NCBI RefSeq assembly: GCF_003473485.1
Contig: NC_053043.1
Location: 16,273,001 to 16,337,000 of the forward strand
Direction of reading: 5' to 3'
DNA length: 64,000 nt
Source: Medicago truncatula
Taxonomy: Eukaryota > Streptophyta > Magnoliopsida > Fabales > Fabaceae
Numbering within the stretch: position 1 is the first letter of the stretch; every line of letters starts with the position of its first letter. This document shows positions 32,926 to 43,911 of the stretch, piece after piece. The position numbers were made by a program, and so were the translations under genes. The notes under the pieces are model-generated. The model made no database searches and was not told where the DNA came from. It saw only the letters and a program-made list of their open reading frames with translations.

Positions 32926-33790
32926 GTTTGTCCATGTTTGATGAGTTTCTTTTGACTTATTTGTTTGCTTTTTTTTTTTTTAATATTGTTTTGAAATAAT
33001 ATTCAGCACACTACACTACTTTATTCAGCACACTAATCTAATTTTTGAGACATGTTTTAATAATAGTAGGATTTTTCTTGGTTTTTGGTGAACGAAGTAG
33101 ATTCCTTGTACCCACATGATTTATTCCTTGTTTATTTCATGGTTGAGCATAGGTGGTTGGACTAAAACTGTCATTTATGTGCGTTTCTGGAGTTGGAAAT
33201 AGGGAGATAGGACTAAAACTGCAAAAAAACATATAGTTTAAGGACGATTTTGTTCGATTTAAAAGAGGTATGACCAATTTCGTGAGTTGGTAAAAATGTA
33301 AGGACCAAAAGTGTAATTATGCCTAATATATAATAATTTGTCCATGTTTGATGAATTTCTTTTGACTTTTGTTTTTGAAGGAGAATTTCTTTTGACTTGT
33401 TTGTTTGCTTTCTTATTTTTTTTTATCTTGTTTTGAAATAATAATAATGATTTGTCCATGTTTGATGAATTTCTTTTGACTTGTTTGATTGCTTTTTTTT
33501 TTTTTTTCTTGTTTTGAAATAATAATAATTTGTCCATGTTTGATGAATTTCTTTTGACTTTTTTTTTGACCAAATGAATTTCTTTTGACTTGGTTGATTG
33601 CTTTTTTTTTTTTTTATCTTGTTTTGAAATAATAATAATTTGTCCATGTTTGATGAATTTCTTTTGACTTTTTTTTTTTTGACCAAATGAATTTCTTTTG
33701 ACTTGTTTGATTGCTTTCTTATTTTTTTATTTTTTATCTTGTTTTGAAATAATAATAATAATTTGTCCATGTTTGATGAATTTCTTTTGA
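32776..33790 (+). repeat. Expanded minisatellite upstream of gene 3
   Basis: A unit of about 75-120 bp containing TTTGTCCATGTTTGATGAAT and ATCTTGTTTTGAAATAATAA occurs about six or seven times (for example near 32930, 33331, 33452, 33529, 33643 and 33764). Genes 1 and 2 have two copies each. The array is interrupted at about 33000-33325 by unrelated sequence. Units also differ in the length of their T runs. Confidence 0.75.
32864..32926. repeat. AAT trinucleotide microsatellite
   Basis: About 21 repeats of AAT with one interruption (GATAAT). It extends the shorter AAT tracts found at the same place in copies 1 and 2. Confidence 0.9.
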
Positions 33791-33859
33791 CCTTATTTAT
33801 TGCGAATCATTAAATAAAAGATTATTTAATTGTTCATGCTTATCCTAATCTCAATAATT

Positions 33860-33867
33860 CATAAATA
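33860..33867 (+). promoter_or_regulatory. TATA-like element of defensin-like gene 3
   Basis: CATAAATA, 48 bases before the ATG, where genes 4 and 5 have TATAAATA. Confidence 0.5.
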
Positions 33868-33914
33868 GACACTGAATATGGGAATAACAAACCAAAATAT
33901 TTTTGAATTGTATA

Positions 33915-34398
33915 ATGACGAACCAAATGTCAACATCTTTCAGTTTCTTTGCCATCTTGGTTTTAGTTGTTGCAGGTAATAGTCTTCTCCACCATTATCA
34001 CATAGTTGTTAAATTTTAAATGATAAATCTCTAAAAAAAATTCATTTAAATTTTGTACGAGCACAGGGCAATTAATACAGGTAGAAGGTGAATGCACAAA
34101 AATTGTTGGTAGTTGTGCAAAAGAAGATTGTGCAACTCATTGTCAATCATATGCAAAAGGTGTTGCTGTTTTAGGATCATCATGTTCATACTACAACTTA
34201 TGCACTTGTACTTTTGATAAGCCACCACCAGGATTAACACCACCTGGTAATTGTATTATTGGGATGGGAATTTGCAATGGTGACTGTCAAGATGAATGTT
34301 GCAACAAAAGGTGTGTTAGTCGATATAGTAAAACGGGTTCTGGGAATTGTGTCGATGCCTTTGGTATGATTCTTTGTCTTTGTTCCTATGATCGTTGA
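33915..34398 (+). CDS. Secreted two-domain defensin-like cysteine-rich peptide, gene 3
   Basis: Exons 33915-33975 and 34067-34398 give 130 residues. The exon 1 signal peptide is almost that of genes 1 and 2. Exon 2 keeps the VEGEC start, all 16 cysteines and the CC pair. It is closest to gene 1 in domain 2 and to gene 2 in domain 1 (shared DCATHCQ), a mosaic pattern that could come from gene conversion. The expanded upstream repeat and the Ogre 3' LTR 3.7 kb away may alter its expression; that is inference. Confidence 0.82.
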
Positions 34399-35062
34399 AT
34401 TTGATCTTAGAGGAAATACAATAAATTTGTATGATATTCATAGCTATTTCAAATGCATTCTCTTCATGATTTTATTCACCAATTAATTGATAGAATAGTT
34501 GACCAACCAAATAGAATATTTTGTAATAATTAGTTATAATTAGTTTTTTGTAATTATGGTATATCAAAATTAAATAGTTGATCAAACTTTATACATTATG
34601 TATATATTGGGGATGACAAAACGGGTCGGGCAGTACTGTTTAGCCCTACTCCGTATTCTATTCATAGGGATGGCATGCAAAGCAGGTCGCTCTGTCCTGT
34701 TTAGCCCTACTCCGTCTAAGCCTGCTTAAAACAGGACGAGTCGAGTTAAATTAGGTGATCGAGTCTAAAATTACTCTTTTTCCCGTTTAGTGGCGGACAA
34801 ATGAGTTGGTAGGTCGGTCCGTCAAACAAAAAACTTTGTTTTGTAGAGTGAAAAAACAACTTTTTTAATTTTTTTTTTACAACTTAATTCTTAAAAAAAA
34901 TGTTGTTTTTATCATAAACAAAATATAAAAGAATAGGCATTGAATAATTTTGTGGTAAAAACTAAAAACAAAGTAATTAATAAATTGTCGAACTTAACAT
35001 CATACTTACTAGAAAAATAAGGAAAATCGCCCAACATAAAACAAGTCTATAATATAAAACAA

Positions 35063-35600
35063 GAGGGGGGCATTTTGACTTCAAGAGCAAGTGTGTTAAC
35101 TTACTCCAAATCATGACCTTTTAATTCCAATATTGATTAATGGCTTATATTATTTGATATGGTAGCCTTTAATTTAATTCTCTATTATAGGGTGTGTTTG
35201 ATTTGCTAAAAAATGAAGGATATGACATAACAACTCCAATTGTCCAGTGTTTGATTTGTAAAACTGTTTCAAGTACAGGATAAACTGGAGGCAATGGACA
35301 GGACATAAACTGATATTTTTGTCGCTTACCAAACCACAACACAACTTTTTGTCTCACGTACAAGTTGTCTAAAATACCAAAATGGAATTTCGTCCCCCAA
35401 AAATCGTATAAAACAAAATTATTCAATGCTATAAAAATTTGTCGTGTGTTGTTCTATCTTGTGTTGTGTTGATATGTCTTGCACTGTTCTGTCCAGTACT
35501 TACTGTTTTGCAAACCAATCACACCCTAGAGGCAACCCTTGTCATCACAAAATAACAAAACAATTAATGTCTTTTAATTGATTGATTGTTTTTTTATCAT
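35063..35600. mobile_element. Relic of the same MULE-type family as 13400-14220
   Basis: The left end, GGGGCATTTTGACTTC, and following sequence match the 13400 TIR with many changes, and the interior AAACAATTAAT is shared. The right arm is not found. It is interrupted by the element at 35190-35526. Confidence 0.55.
35190..35526. mobile_element. Small inverted-repeat element nested in an older MITE
   Basis: GGGTGTGTTTGATTTGC at the left and GCAAACCAATCACACCC at the right are inverted repeats with few mismatches. The flanking duplication may be TA, but is too short to be sure, so I do not assign a superfamily. Confidence 0.65.
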
Positions 35601-35679
35601 TCTCCCTTCTTTTCTTTTTCTCACACTAAAGAAAATTGCATATGGCCACAACAACAGAACTTGCAAGAAAATAAAACAC

Positions 35680-35820
35680 ATGATGTCTGCAAGTCCTAGC
35701 TCAACTGAAAAAATGCCGAAATTGTTAGGTAGGACGCCATGATCGGGGTTCGAACCCCAATACCTCCATGATGACATCTCGTCATTATGTAATTCTCTTT
35801 GTAATTTGATCACATTTTAG
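35680..35820 (+). mobile_element. tRNA-derived SINE
   Basis: An A-box-like TAGCTCAACTG at about 35697 and a B box GGTTCGAACCC at 35747 are about 50 bases apart, followed by TACCTCC and a T-rich tail. This is the layout of tRNA-derived plant SINEs. The acceptor stem does not pair, so it is not a tRNA gene. Confidence 0.65.
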
Positions 35821-35879
35821 AATTCACAAGTCAACTTATGCAGCAAGAAAAACAAAAAACCTAAAGAAAATACAAATAA

Positions 35880-36920
35880 TGAAAACGTGTAACGATTTGG
35901 TAAAAACGTGACACGATTTTGGAAGATAAAAACATGCTCTCGACATTGAGGAAAAACGTGTCACGATGGCGAAAACGTGACACGATTTGAGGAAAGCCTA
36001 ATTCATGTGTTTGTTATTCTGGTGAAAACGTGTCACGGTTTTAGTCGAATTTCTGTGCCTATTTAAACTAAAGTTTATTATGAAGACAAGGGATACACTT
36101 TGCGCAGAGCAAAGTGCGATTTTGAGACTACAAGACGGCTAGAAGGGTGATTTCTTCATCCTTTTACCAGTTCATGTATGTATTGATTCCTCTAATGATT
36201 ATGTTATTTGTAAACACCATTATGAGTAGCTAAATCCATTAGAGGTTATGTCTGAGATGATTCTTTGTAACCCTAATTGAACCATGTTGCTGTGAAACTC
36301 TATTTATTGTGAATGACAATCTAGTTTTTATTTAATTCAATTGTTCTTAATGCTTTTTATATCCTGATCAAATATAAATATGATTTAGTGAGAACGAATG
36401 ACTACTGACCCTAACTTTCGACTTAGACCTAATTGAATTGTTCTAATAAACATGGTTAGTCTAGGAATGGATAATCCATTATTAGTGATATTAGGTTAAC
36501 GTGCTTAAACCTTCAAAGATTATTAGACCACCTAAGGAATTAGGGGATGTAATCCTAGAAGAGGGTCCTAACTCAAGGGATTGATTAGAGCTATTTTGTT
36601 AACTATCGTGGAACTAGAGAATCATTCATAAGAATATATGCAGTATACCAATTAGGGGAACATCGATGATTCGAAAGACCTAAACTCATCCCCCCCTCTC
36701 TCTCTCTCTTGTTATTAAAACCAGTCTTTATTTTTTGTCTTTACTTTTATGCAAACAGACCAATCAACTTCCTAGTGGCAAAACAAAATAACTTTTATAC
36801 ATCCTATTTTACAATGTACGTAATTGAATTATTGAGATTAAAACCAGTCCTTGTGGGAACGATATTTTTACTACTTCGATAGTATTTGGTACACTTGCCA
36901 AACTTCTATCACTCCACTTG
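35880..36920 (+). mobile_element. Probable gypsy-type LTR fragment
   Basis: It holds several copies of AAAACGTGACACGATTT-like words at 35885-36045 and ends with GTGGGAACGATATTTTTAC and TTTGGTACACTTGCC, which look like the end of a plant Ty3 LTR. There is no flanking coding sequence and no target duplication that I could identify. Confidence 0.4.
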
Positions 36921-37592
36921 TGTGTGTGAGTTTATAATAGCTTTGCCATTTTCGTCTATTTTCCAAGAAAGAAAAAAAAAACATGACTTCTCTCTTCAAC
37001 TCATTCAGTTTCAAAGAAAAAAAAAGAAAAAAAAAACATTTCTTCAATTCATTTTCGTCTATCCTTGAAATAAGTTTTATAGAAAGATGTAAAAACAAAT
37101 TTTATTGGTTATTGAGAAAATGAAAGAGAGAGCAATTTTTTTTTTTTGGTTACCAAAAATATTCACATCACATGACTTGAACAGGCGACCTATGGCAGGA
37201 TAACTCATAACCAACACCAACTTCACCGCACATTCAATTTTTAAAGAGAGAGCAATTTCAATGCACTTTACATTTAATTTTCCTTTGGAAAAAATAATTT
37301 TTTGAAACAATATCATTAAATATGATAAAAATTGGTCTTTTTTACTTATAATTTGGATAAAGAAAATTAATTTTTTTTTTTGCTTATAATTTAGGACGGA
37401 AGGTGTATATACGTAAATATGTAATGTAATATGCAGGAATCCATGATGCTATGAAAAATTTAGTGGGGGCAGAATCCCACATAGTGATATATGTGGCTCC
37501 GACAGTGCTTATGTATGTAAATTCCTCTTCTGTATTTTGTTCATAAAAATATATTTAATTTTATCCGAATGACATGCCCATAATAACTATTA
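36921..37592. other. Intergenic DNA
   Basis: Low-complexity A-rich and T-rich sequence. I see no gene. Confidence 0.5.
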
Positions 37593-37852
37593 CTCTCTCC
37601 GTCTTAGTATATTAGACGACCTATTTGAAAATGTGTATCATTGATCTAACACACTTTGATCATATTTTTTTATAAATATACAAAGATAAATAATATCGTA
37701 TAAAATATTTTTGGATTTGTTTCGATGAATATTTACAAAATATTAAATTTTTATAATTTTTTAATAGATAATTAAATATATTAATGATAAAAAGATATGC
37801 ATTGGCGAGTATGACAAAGTCAACCGTGTCATTTAATGTGGAGCGGAGGGAG
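37593..37852. mobile_element. Stowaway-type MITE
   Basis: CTCTCTCCGTCTTAGTATAT at the left and CGGAGGGAG at the right form TIRs, with TA on each side (37591-37592 and 37853-37854). The length of 260 bp fits Stowaway elements. Confidence 0.8.
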
Positions 37853-37854
37853 TA

Positions 37855-37976
37855 CTTTCTCCGTCCCAAAATGTAAGCAAAAATTAGTCAACATAAATTG
37901 ATGTATTAAATATAAATTTTGAACCAAATACATTAACTTTTGTTGACCAAATTTTACTTATATTTTGGGATGGATA
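37855..37976. mobile_element. Second short Stowaway-like MITE, adjacent
   Basis: CTTTCTCCGTCCCAAAATGT pairs with the right end ATATTTTGGGATGGATA. It directly abuts the element before it, sharing the TA. Confidence 0.6.
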
Positions 37977-38085
37977 TTATTTTTTTACCAAAACAGTTAT
38001 TGGTTTAGTCAACAGACAAAAAAGTTTTTGGTTTGGTAAAAAAAAACAAATAGCTTTTGGTCAAAAAAACCTAATTTCAATGAGT

Positions 38086-38093
38086 TATAAATA
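38086..38093 (+). promoter_or_regulatory. TATA box of defensin-like gene 4
   Basis: TATAAATA, followed by CACAG, 59 bases before the ATG. Confidence 0.65.
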
Positions 38094-38151
38094 CACAGAT
38101 TTAACATTGGAGTAACATCCTTGCAAAGATCATTTTTTAACAGCAAACCAA

Positions 38152-38632
38152 ATGTCAAAATCTTTCGGTTTCTTTGCCATAGTAGCTTTAGTTGTTGCAG
38201 GTAATAAGTCTACCATTGTCATCATGGTTTTTTAAATAATAAATCTTTAACTAATTTCTGTTTCATTTTTTTTTATTTTGTCCGAGAACAGTGCAATTAA
38301 TTGAGGTTGAAGGTGTTTGCACAAACATTGTGGCTAATTGTGCTCATGAACATGTATATTGTCCATCACAATGTGAAGCCTTTGGAAGAGGTGTTAAACC
38401 TATAGGATGGAGTTGTGACTTCTACAACTTATGCACATGTACTTACGAACATCCAGTAACAGGACAATTTGGAGTTAATCAATGCGAAATTGGGATGGGA
38501 CTATGCACCGATGATTGTAGGAATGATTGTTGTTATGCAAGGTGTGAAATCAAATATCCTAAGTCGGGTGTTGGGGATTGTGTGCAAGACTATGGTATCG
38601 ACTATTGTTCTTGTACCTATAGACGGCGTTGA
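38152..38632 (+). CDS. Secreted two-domain defensin-like cysteine-rich peptide, gene 4
   Basis: Exons 38152-38200 and 38292-38632 give 129 residues. The signal peptide (MSKSFGFFAIVALVVA) is four residues shorter than in genes 1-3. All 16 cysteines are present, with two extra residues between the second and third cysteine and a linker without the poly-proline start. The YNLCTC and IGMG motifs and the CC pair are conserved. The flanks do not match genes 1-3, so this copy is older. The frame is intact. Confidence 0.82.
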
Positions 38633-38899
38633 GTTTATTCTTGATTGAAATAAATACAATAATTAGGGAAATGCTAACTTGTACTTTTAGAGTACATGTT
38701 AAGAATTTTATAAATATAAGTTAGGGTTTATAAGTAAATGGTCTCCACCCCTCAAAAAAAAAAAAAAAATTAATGGTCTCCCTAAATATATCAACATTTG
38801 AGTCTTTTAAACTATTTCTTAGATTTTTTGTCCTCCAAAAATTTTCATCCATGAAATTAGTCCTTGTTCTCAATGTAGACACTAGTACAAAAAACCCTT

Positions 38900-39210
38900 T
38901 TTAAGTCGGTTAAAAAAGGCTTTTTAAGTCGGGCGCGCGGCTGACTTAACAGCTCCCGTAGTAAGAAGTTTCTTCCTTTTAAGTCGGGTATAGCAACCGA
39001 CTTAAGGCCTCCTTGTTTAAGTCAGTTAAAAAAGCTTTGTAAGTCGGGCATGCGTTCGACCTAACAGCTCCCGTAGTAAGAAGTTTCAGCTTTTGAAGTC
39101 GGATTTAGCAACCGACTTAAGGCCTCAATGTGTAAGTCAGTTAATATTTACCCGACCTAAGATATTAACTTTGTAAGTCGCACAGTTTTAACCGTCTTAA
39201 AAAGTTAATA
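38900..39210. repeat. Left subterminal repeats of the CACTA element
   Basis: Forward and inverted AAGTCGG-type motifs recur many times. A unit of about 100 bp containing AACAGCTCCCGTAGTAAGAA appears twice in tandem. In CACTA elements such motifs bind the accessory transposition protein. Confidence 0.8.
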
Positions 39211-39562
39211 CTTTTTTTTTTTATATAGCACACATGCAGAATTGGCTTCCATTTTTTTTTTGTCCACTGCATGCATGCAGAATATCCAATGCACTATATT
39301 GCAGTGTAATAGGAAGATACATTAAAGTGCATAACCAAAATACACATGTACTATTTAAAATAAACCATTGAACTTCAATGTCATTAGAAAGTAAATATTG
39401 CCACTGTGCACCGACAGATTAAAGTACATATTAGAACCAAAATGCAAATAATATAAAACTCAAAACAGGGCTAACACTAAGCTAAAACCCCAATTGCTAA
39501 AAAAAGAAAACCAGTCTCACTAAAGCTTACTCCCCCCACCTGCTCCAGAAACCAATCTCGCA

Positions 39563-42500
39563 CTACAATGAATCCTCATTTGCTTCGATAAGTTCCAGAA
39601 TCAAATTTGCACAGCGTTCTTGAACATTTTTAACTTCATCCTTTTGAAAGGGAGTTGAATCCGCAAATATCTAAATAAATAAATGATGACATAATATTAG
39701 TTTATCATATTAGCATGTAAGAATAAAATTAATTAATTTATAATATTTGTTAAAAAAATCTTATACATACTTGCATCCATGAATCCACAACACCACTGGA
39801 TATGATGTTCAACATATGTAGCATGACAAAGTATCCGCTCTCGTAAGAAACTGATTGCCTTCGACTCTGAAATTGAATATGATCAAATGTGACCGACTAA
39901 TCGGTAAATATTATTACAAACAGAAGCTATTTAATATAGAAACACGACAAAGATGATAGATGAAGTAGTAGCATGTGTAAACAACTTACGGTGGGATAAA
40001 ACCATACTACTTTACTATGCTTTCTCACCCCTTGTAGATTATAATAACCTTCCAAAGCTCTACAATAATCAATACTTAATCGTTAAACTTATATCATTAA
40101 ACATATGACAGTTCATGTATAATAAATAAATTGAATACTTACGAATCAACAATGACTGGTAAATTTTTATCCGACGGCTTCTTTCCTAATGAACAGAGAA
40201 AGGTTACCTCACGCTTCTTAGGATTAATTATGAGCAACTGCCAGTGACGACTACAAGGGCATTAAAAAATTAAATTATTTGTAAAATTCAAATCTCTATA
40301 TTACAAGTGATTGAATATAAAGAGAGGGGAAAAAATTACTTGTTAAAGTAAGGAGCTAGGTACAAATCCTTTTTATTATGGTCCATTGTGTTTTGAATGT
40401 AGGTTTGAACACTAACTCGGTCATTTTGAGCAAGAGTGTAATACGGATCAAGAAATCCGTACATTCCACTTTTGCCCAATTCAACACAACGACGGTGTAG
40501 ATACCTAAGATAGTGCAACAAAATTCATTATAAATAAAATTAAGTAATTGAATGACCATTAAATTTACAAACAAAATATACTTACGTGAGCCACACTTGC
40601 AAAATAGTCAAGTGTAATTCTTTTTTACCCAAACACAAGTCCATGATATCATCCCTTGGTAGCTCAATATCAATCCCACTATGTTTAGCCTTAAACTTCA
40701 AATCTTGTTCCATGTACATTGCCTTCACTATCAATTTTTGACAAATAGGTTCTGACTTTTTTTGTGGAACATCAACTTTCATAGGTATATCAACATCCTA
40801 AACCATTATAATAAAACATTACACAAGTCTAAACAGTATGAAGTGTAAATAGTGATAGACACAAAGATAATAAATACCTTATTAGTGATAACTCGCAAAA
40901 GTCTTTTTGGCCATTTAATGAAAGTGTTGACGGCCTGAGCAATTGTTGTCACCTCATCAGTGGGCACAGGTACTTGAGCTTTTGCATCTATCACCTTAGT
41001 AACAGCCACTCTAACCATATCATTAGCTAGCACCTGATTGTGTATAGTGGGCCCTAGGTTGTACACATTAGCATGTGCGACCACATAATTGCTTCCATCA
41101 ACATACAATTCACACTCTTCTGGGATATCGATATCCTCTTCATCATCTGGTGTCTGTGGAACAGTAGAGCAACTGTCTTTTGAGCTAACATGTTGAGTGG
41201 TATTAGGAGAATAAATTGGGAAATTTTGATTTGGTTGAGTGCGAAGAGTCTGCAGCACGTCCTGTGTAATCTTCTTAGTCAATGCTGCTAGTTGGGCACC
41301 ACTGATAACAGACGGGGTGGAATGAGATTTTGATCCAAAGTATTCTCGAATTCCCACACCTCGACCAACAGCACGAACACGACCAGGGTGTTCATCTTGC
41401 CCAAGGGCTTTCACCAAGATGTCCTCACGTCCATTTTGCACAAATCCGTCTGACACTAGAGAATCCTACAACATCAAATTTATCATATTTATCATTCTTT
41501 ATAATACACACAAGACTGACAATGAAACTATGCATATATATATAATAACCAATTTAGAAAAAGAAAATTGCAGCTCACATGTTTCATGGTCAAATACAAA
41601 TCCATATGTCCCCTCAAATGCGTTAAATTAAATAGTAGTAGATATGAAGAATTTTGTGCTAGTTTAACACACTTTCATGAATCAACGTGGTTCTACTAGG
41701 CAATAACATTTGTCCTGTGATTATTGGAAAATTAGCATTTCTGTTTGTGATTCAATGATTTAATAATTTGAATGATGATGGATGATGCAACCATTCCATA
41801 GAAGAAATACAACTTAAAAGCTACATGAGAGAGTAAATAAACTTTCACTTTTATCGATGTTAAAATATGGTATTACATATTGGTCTATAAATAAGAATCC
41901 CTATATATGATTACACATTTTTTTGCTCATTTTTTGTATCACAATACAATGGAATACTACTTTCCTGATCTATCATCACAATCTTATAGGTAGTTTCTAT
42001 TAATAAAATATATGACAAAACAATTGCTTGTTAATAAACTAGCATGAGCACAACTACACAACCTCCATTAGTTTCAACTGGACCGTGGAATTGACCAATA
42101 GCCAATACATAATCACAAACACAATCAACAATAAAAAGAAAAATTATAGCTATCAAATTTCTAATGTTCTACCAAGATAAGGCAGTGAGAATTTCCATTG
42201 ATTGTTTTTATATAGATCATTTTTGTTGGATCCTAAGTGCTTTTAAAAATATCTTTTTGCTTTTCTTCAAATCATTACTTTGATCCAATATATTTACAAG
42301 TTGGAAAAAAGAACTTAAGCATTTACTTACAATTGTCTCTGCAACAACACGAGTGTCTTCTGATGTATACTCTCCTGATGGTTTTATTCTGGCTCTTTTC
42401 CACTTCTCATGACGTTGAGGTGGAGATGGAGGTGGAACTTCTATGTCTCCAGCTGCTTCTTGTCTTTCTTTTAATTTTTCTTCCATCATCTTTTTCTCAA

Positions 42501-43231
42501 GTAATTCATATCCCCCTTGAGACAATCTATGAGGATATTTATTATGAGCTTGAGTCTGTTGTGCATTCAGTCTTTTCTCCTATATAAACAACACATTGAT
42601 TCATTAGGTAATACTAAAATGAAACTTGATACAAGAACTACATAATAAATCAAACTAACCAGAAAGGAAGGTTCGGCTCGCGTCCTAATAAACTCCTGCC
42701 ATATGTCCTCATCAATAAAATCATAAGTCTCCATAGGAGACTTGTCAATATTTTCACCATCAAATAAATACCTACTTGTTAAACTATATTTGAATGCTTT
42801 CCATCGCTCACCCGCGTACGATATAGTTTTCTTTTTCACAATCTTATCATTCGGCATATCCCATTTAGCCTACATTACGCAACAAATATAGGAGTTAGTG
42901 TATGACAAAATTAAAGTTAAGTACAATATTGATAAACACAATTAAAAATTACTGTGATTGATTTCCAAATCTCATCCTTTGTGGCATCAGGAACACTATT
43001 CCAATCACTTATCAGAATACTTGTACACTCTCGAGCAAAGGAAGCCACCTGGAGCTTGAACCTTTTCGCGTTTTCCCCTGAAGGTAATCCATTAGATTGG
43101 AATTCAATTGGTAATTTCTCACCATGTGCAGTTTTCATTTTCAAATTCTTCATACGGGTGCGACCTCTTCCCCTTTTTCGATTAGATTGAGTATTCGACC
43201 CACTTTGTGAAGGACCTGCTGGATCACCCAT
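39563..43231 (-). CDS. CACTA accessory protein: PttA domain fused to Ulp1-like protease
   Basis: Ten - strand exons join in phase: 43231-42953, 42869-42660, 42579-42331, 41465-40878, 40797-40586, 40504-40340, 40250-40143, 40059-39990, 39866-39771 and 39670-39563. They give 694 residues. The N-terminal part (residues 1 to about 250) is a basic plant-transposase PttA/En/Spm-type domain, starting MGDPAGPSQSG. The C-terminal part (from about 480) is a C48 Ulp1-like cysteine protease with W, H570 (in RHWQLLIINP) and Q631. At the position of the nucleophile the protein reads YESGYFVM, so serine S637 stands where cysteine is expected. Such genes accompany TNP2 in plant CACTA elements; the role of the protease domain is unclear. 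Confidence 0.85.
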
Positions 43232-43911
43232 ATGTCTGTTTAAAAAGAAACATAACAACAGTTAGTAACAATGCAAGCTCAATACCATTAATATAGTGCA
43301 CAACCAAGAATCAATTAAAAACTGCATATTAAACTCACCAAGGAAATGAAAATAGAACAGTAGGCAAAAAATGAGATTATACTGAGGTTTGACACTAATA
43401 AATTGAAGTCAAACTATTCATTATCATAACAGTAGCAAAACCCAAACTACAAACTTGATACACAGTGTCATAATAGAATGAAAATTCAAATATGGATTTG
43501 TATCTCAACAAATTATAAATTTTTCCATATGTAAGTTACTTCTACATAAAACTAGAAGTCATTCGTTAAGGGCAAAAATATTTTTTTTTTTTATTAATAT
43601 AGAAGTCAGATGAGTTTGCAAATAAAACGAGCGAAAACATTAAAAATAAAAATGCAAAAGCAAGATCAAGTAGTTTCATAATTTAAATGACATGAATTGT
43701 GGTAAGCACCATTTGAGAAGTCACTTTGTTTACAAAGTAATATCCCAGCAATCACAGTCATATGCTTCTATGTGAAAACAAAACTATTAACTACTTCTCT
43801 AATGGACTGCAAATTCACAAGTAAAACTATTAACTACTTCTCTAATGGACTGATACTCCAAAGTTTGGAATCTCTATGATACAATTGAAACAAAAGTCAC
43901 CATTTTATTAA
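43232..43911. other. Spacer between the two CACTA genes
   Basis: AT-rich, no domain. It should hold the promoter and 5' leader of the PttA-Ulp1 gene; an AG acceptor near 43237 suggests a non-coding first exon. Confidence 0.5.

Noticed and set aside
33259-33770. Lysine-rich - strand frames upstream of gene 3
   Set aside because: They are translations of the T-rich minisatellite in reverse; low complexity only.
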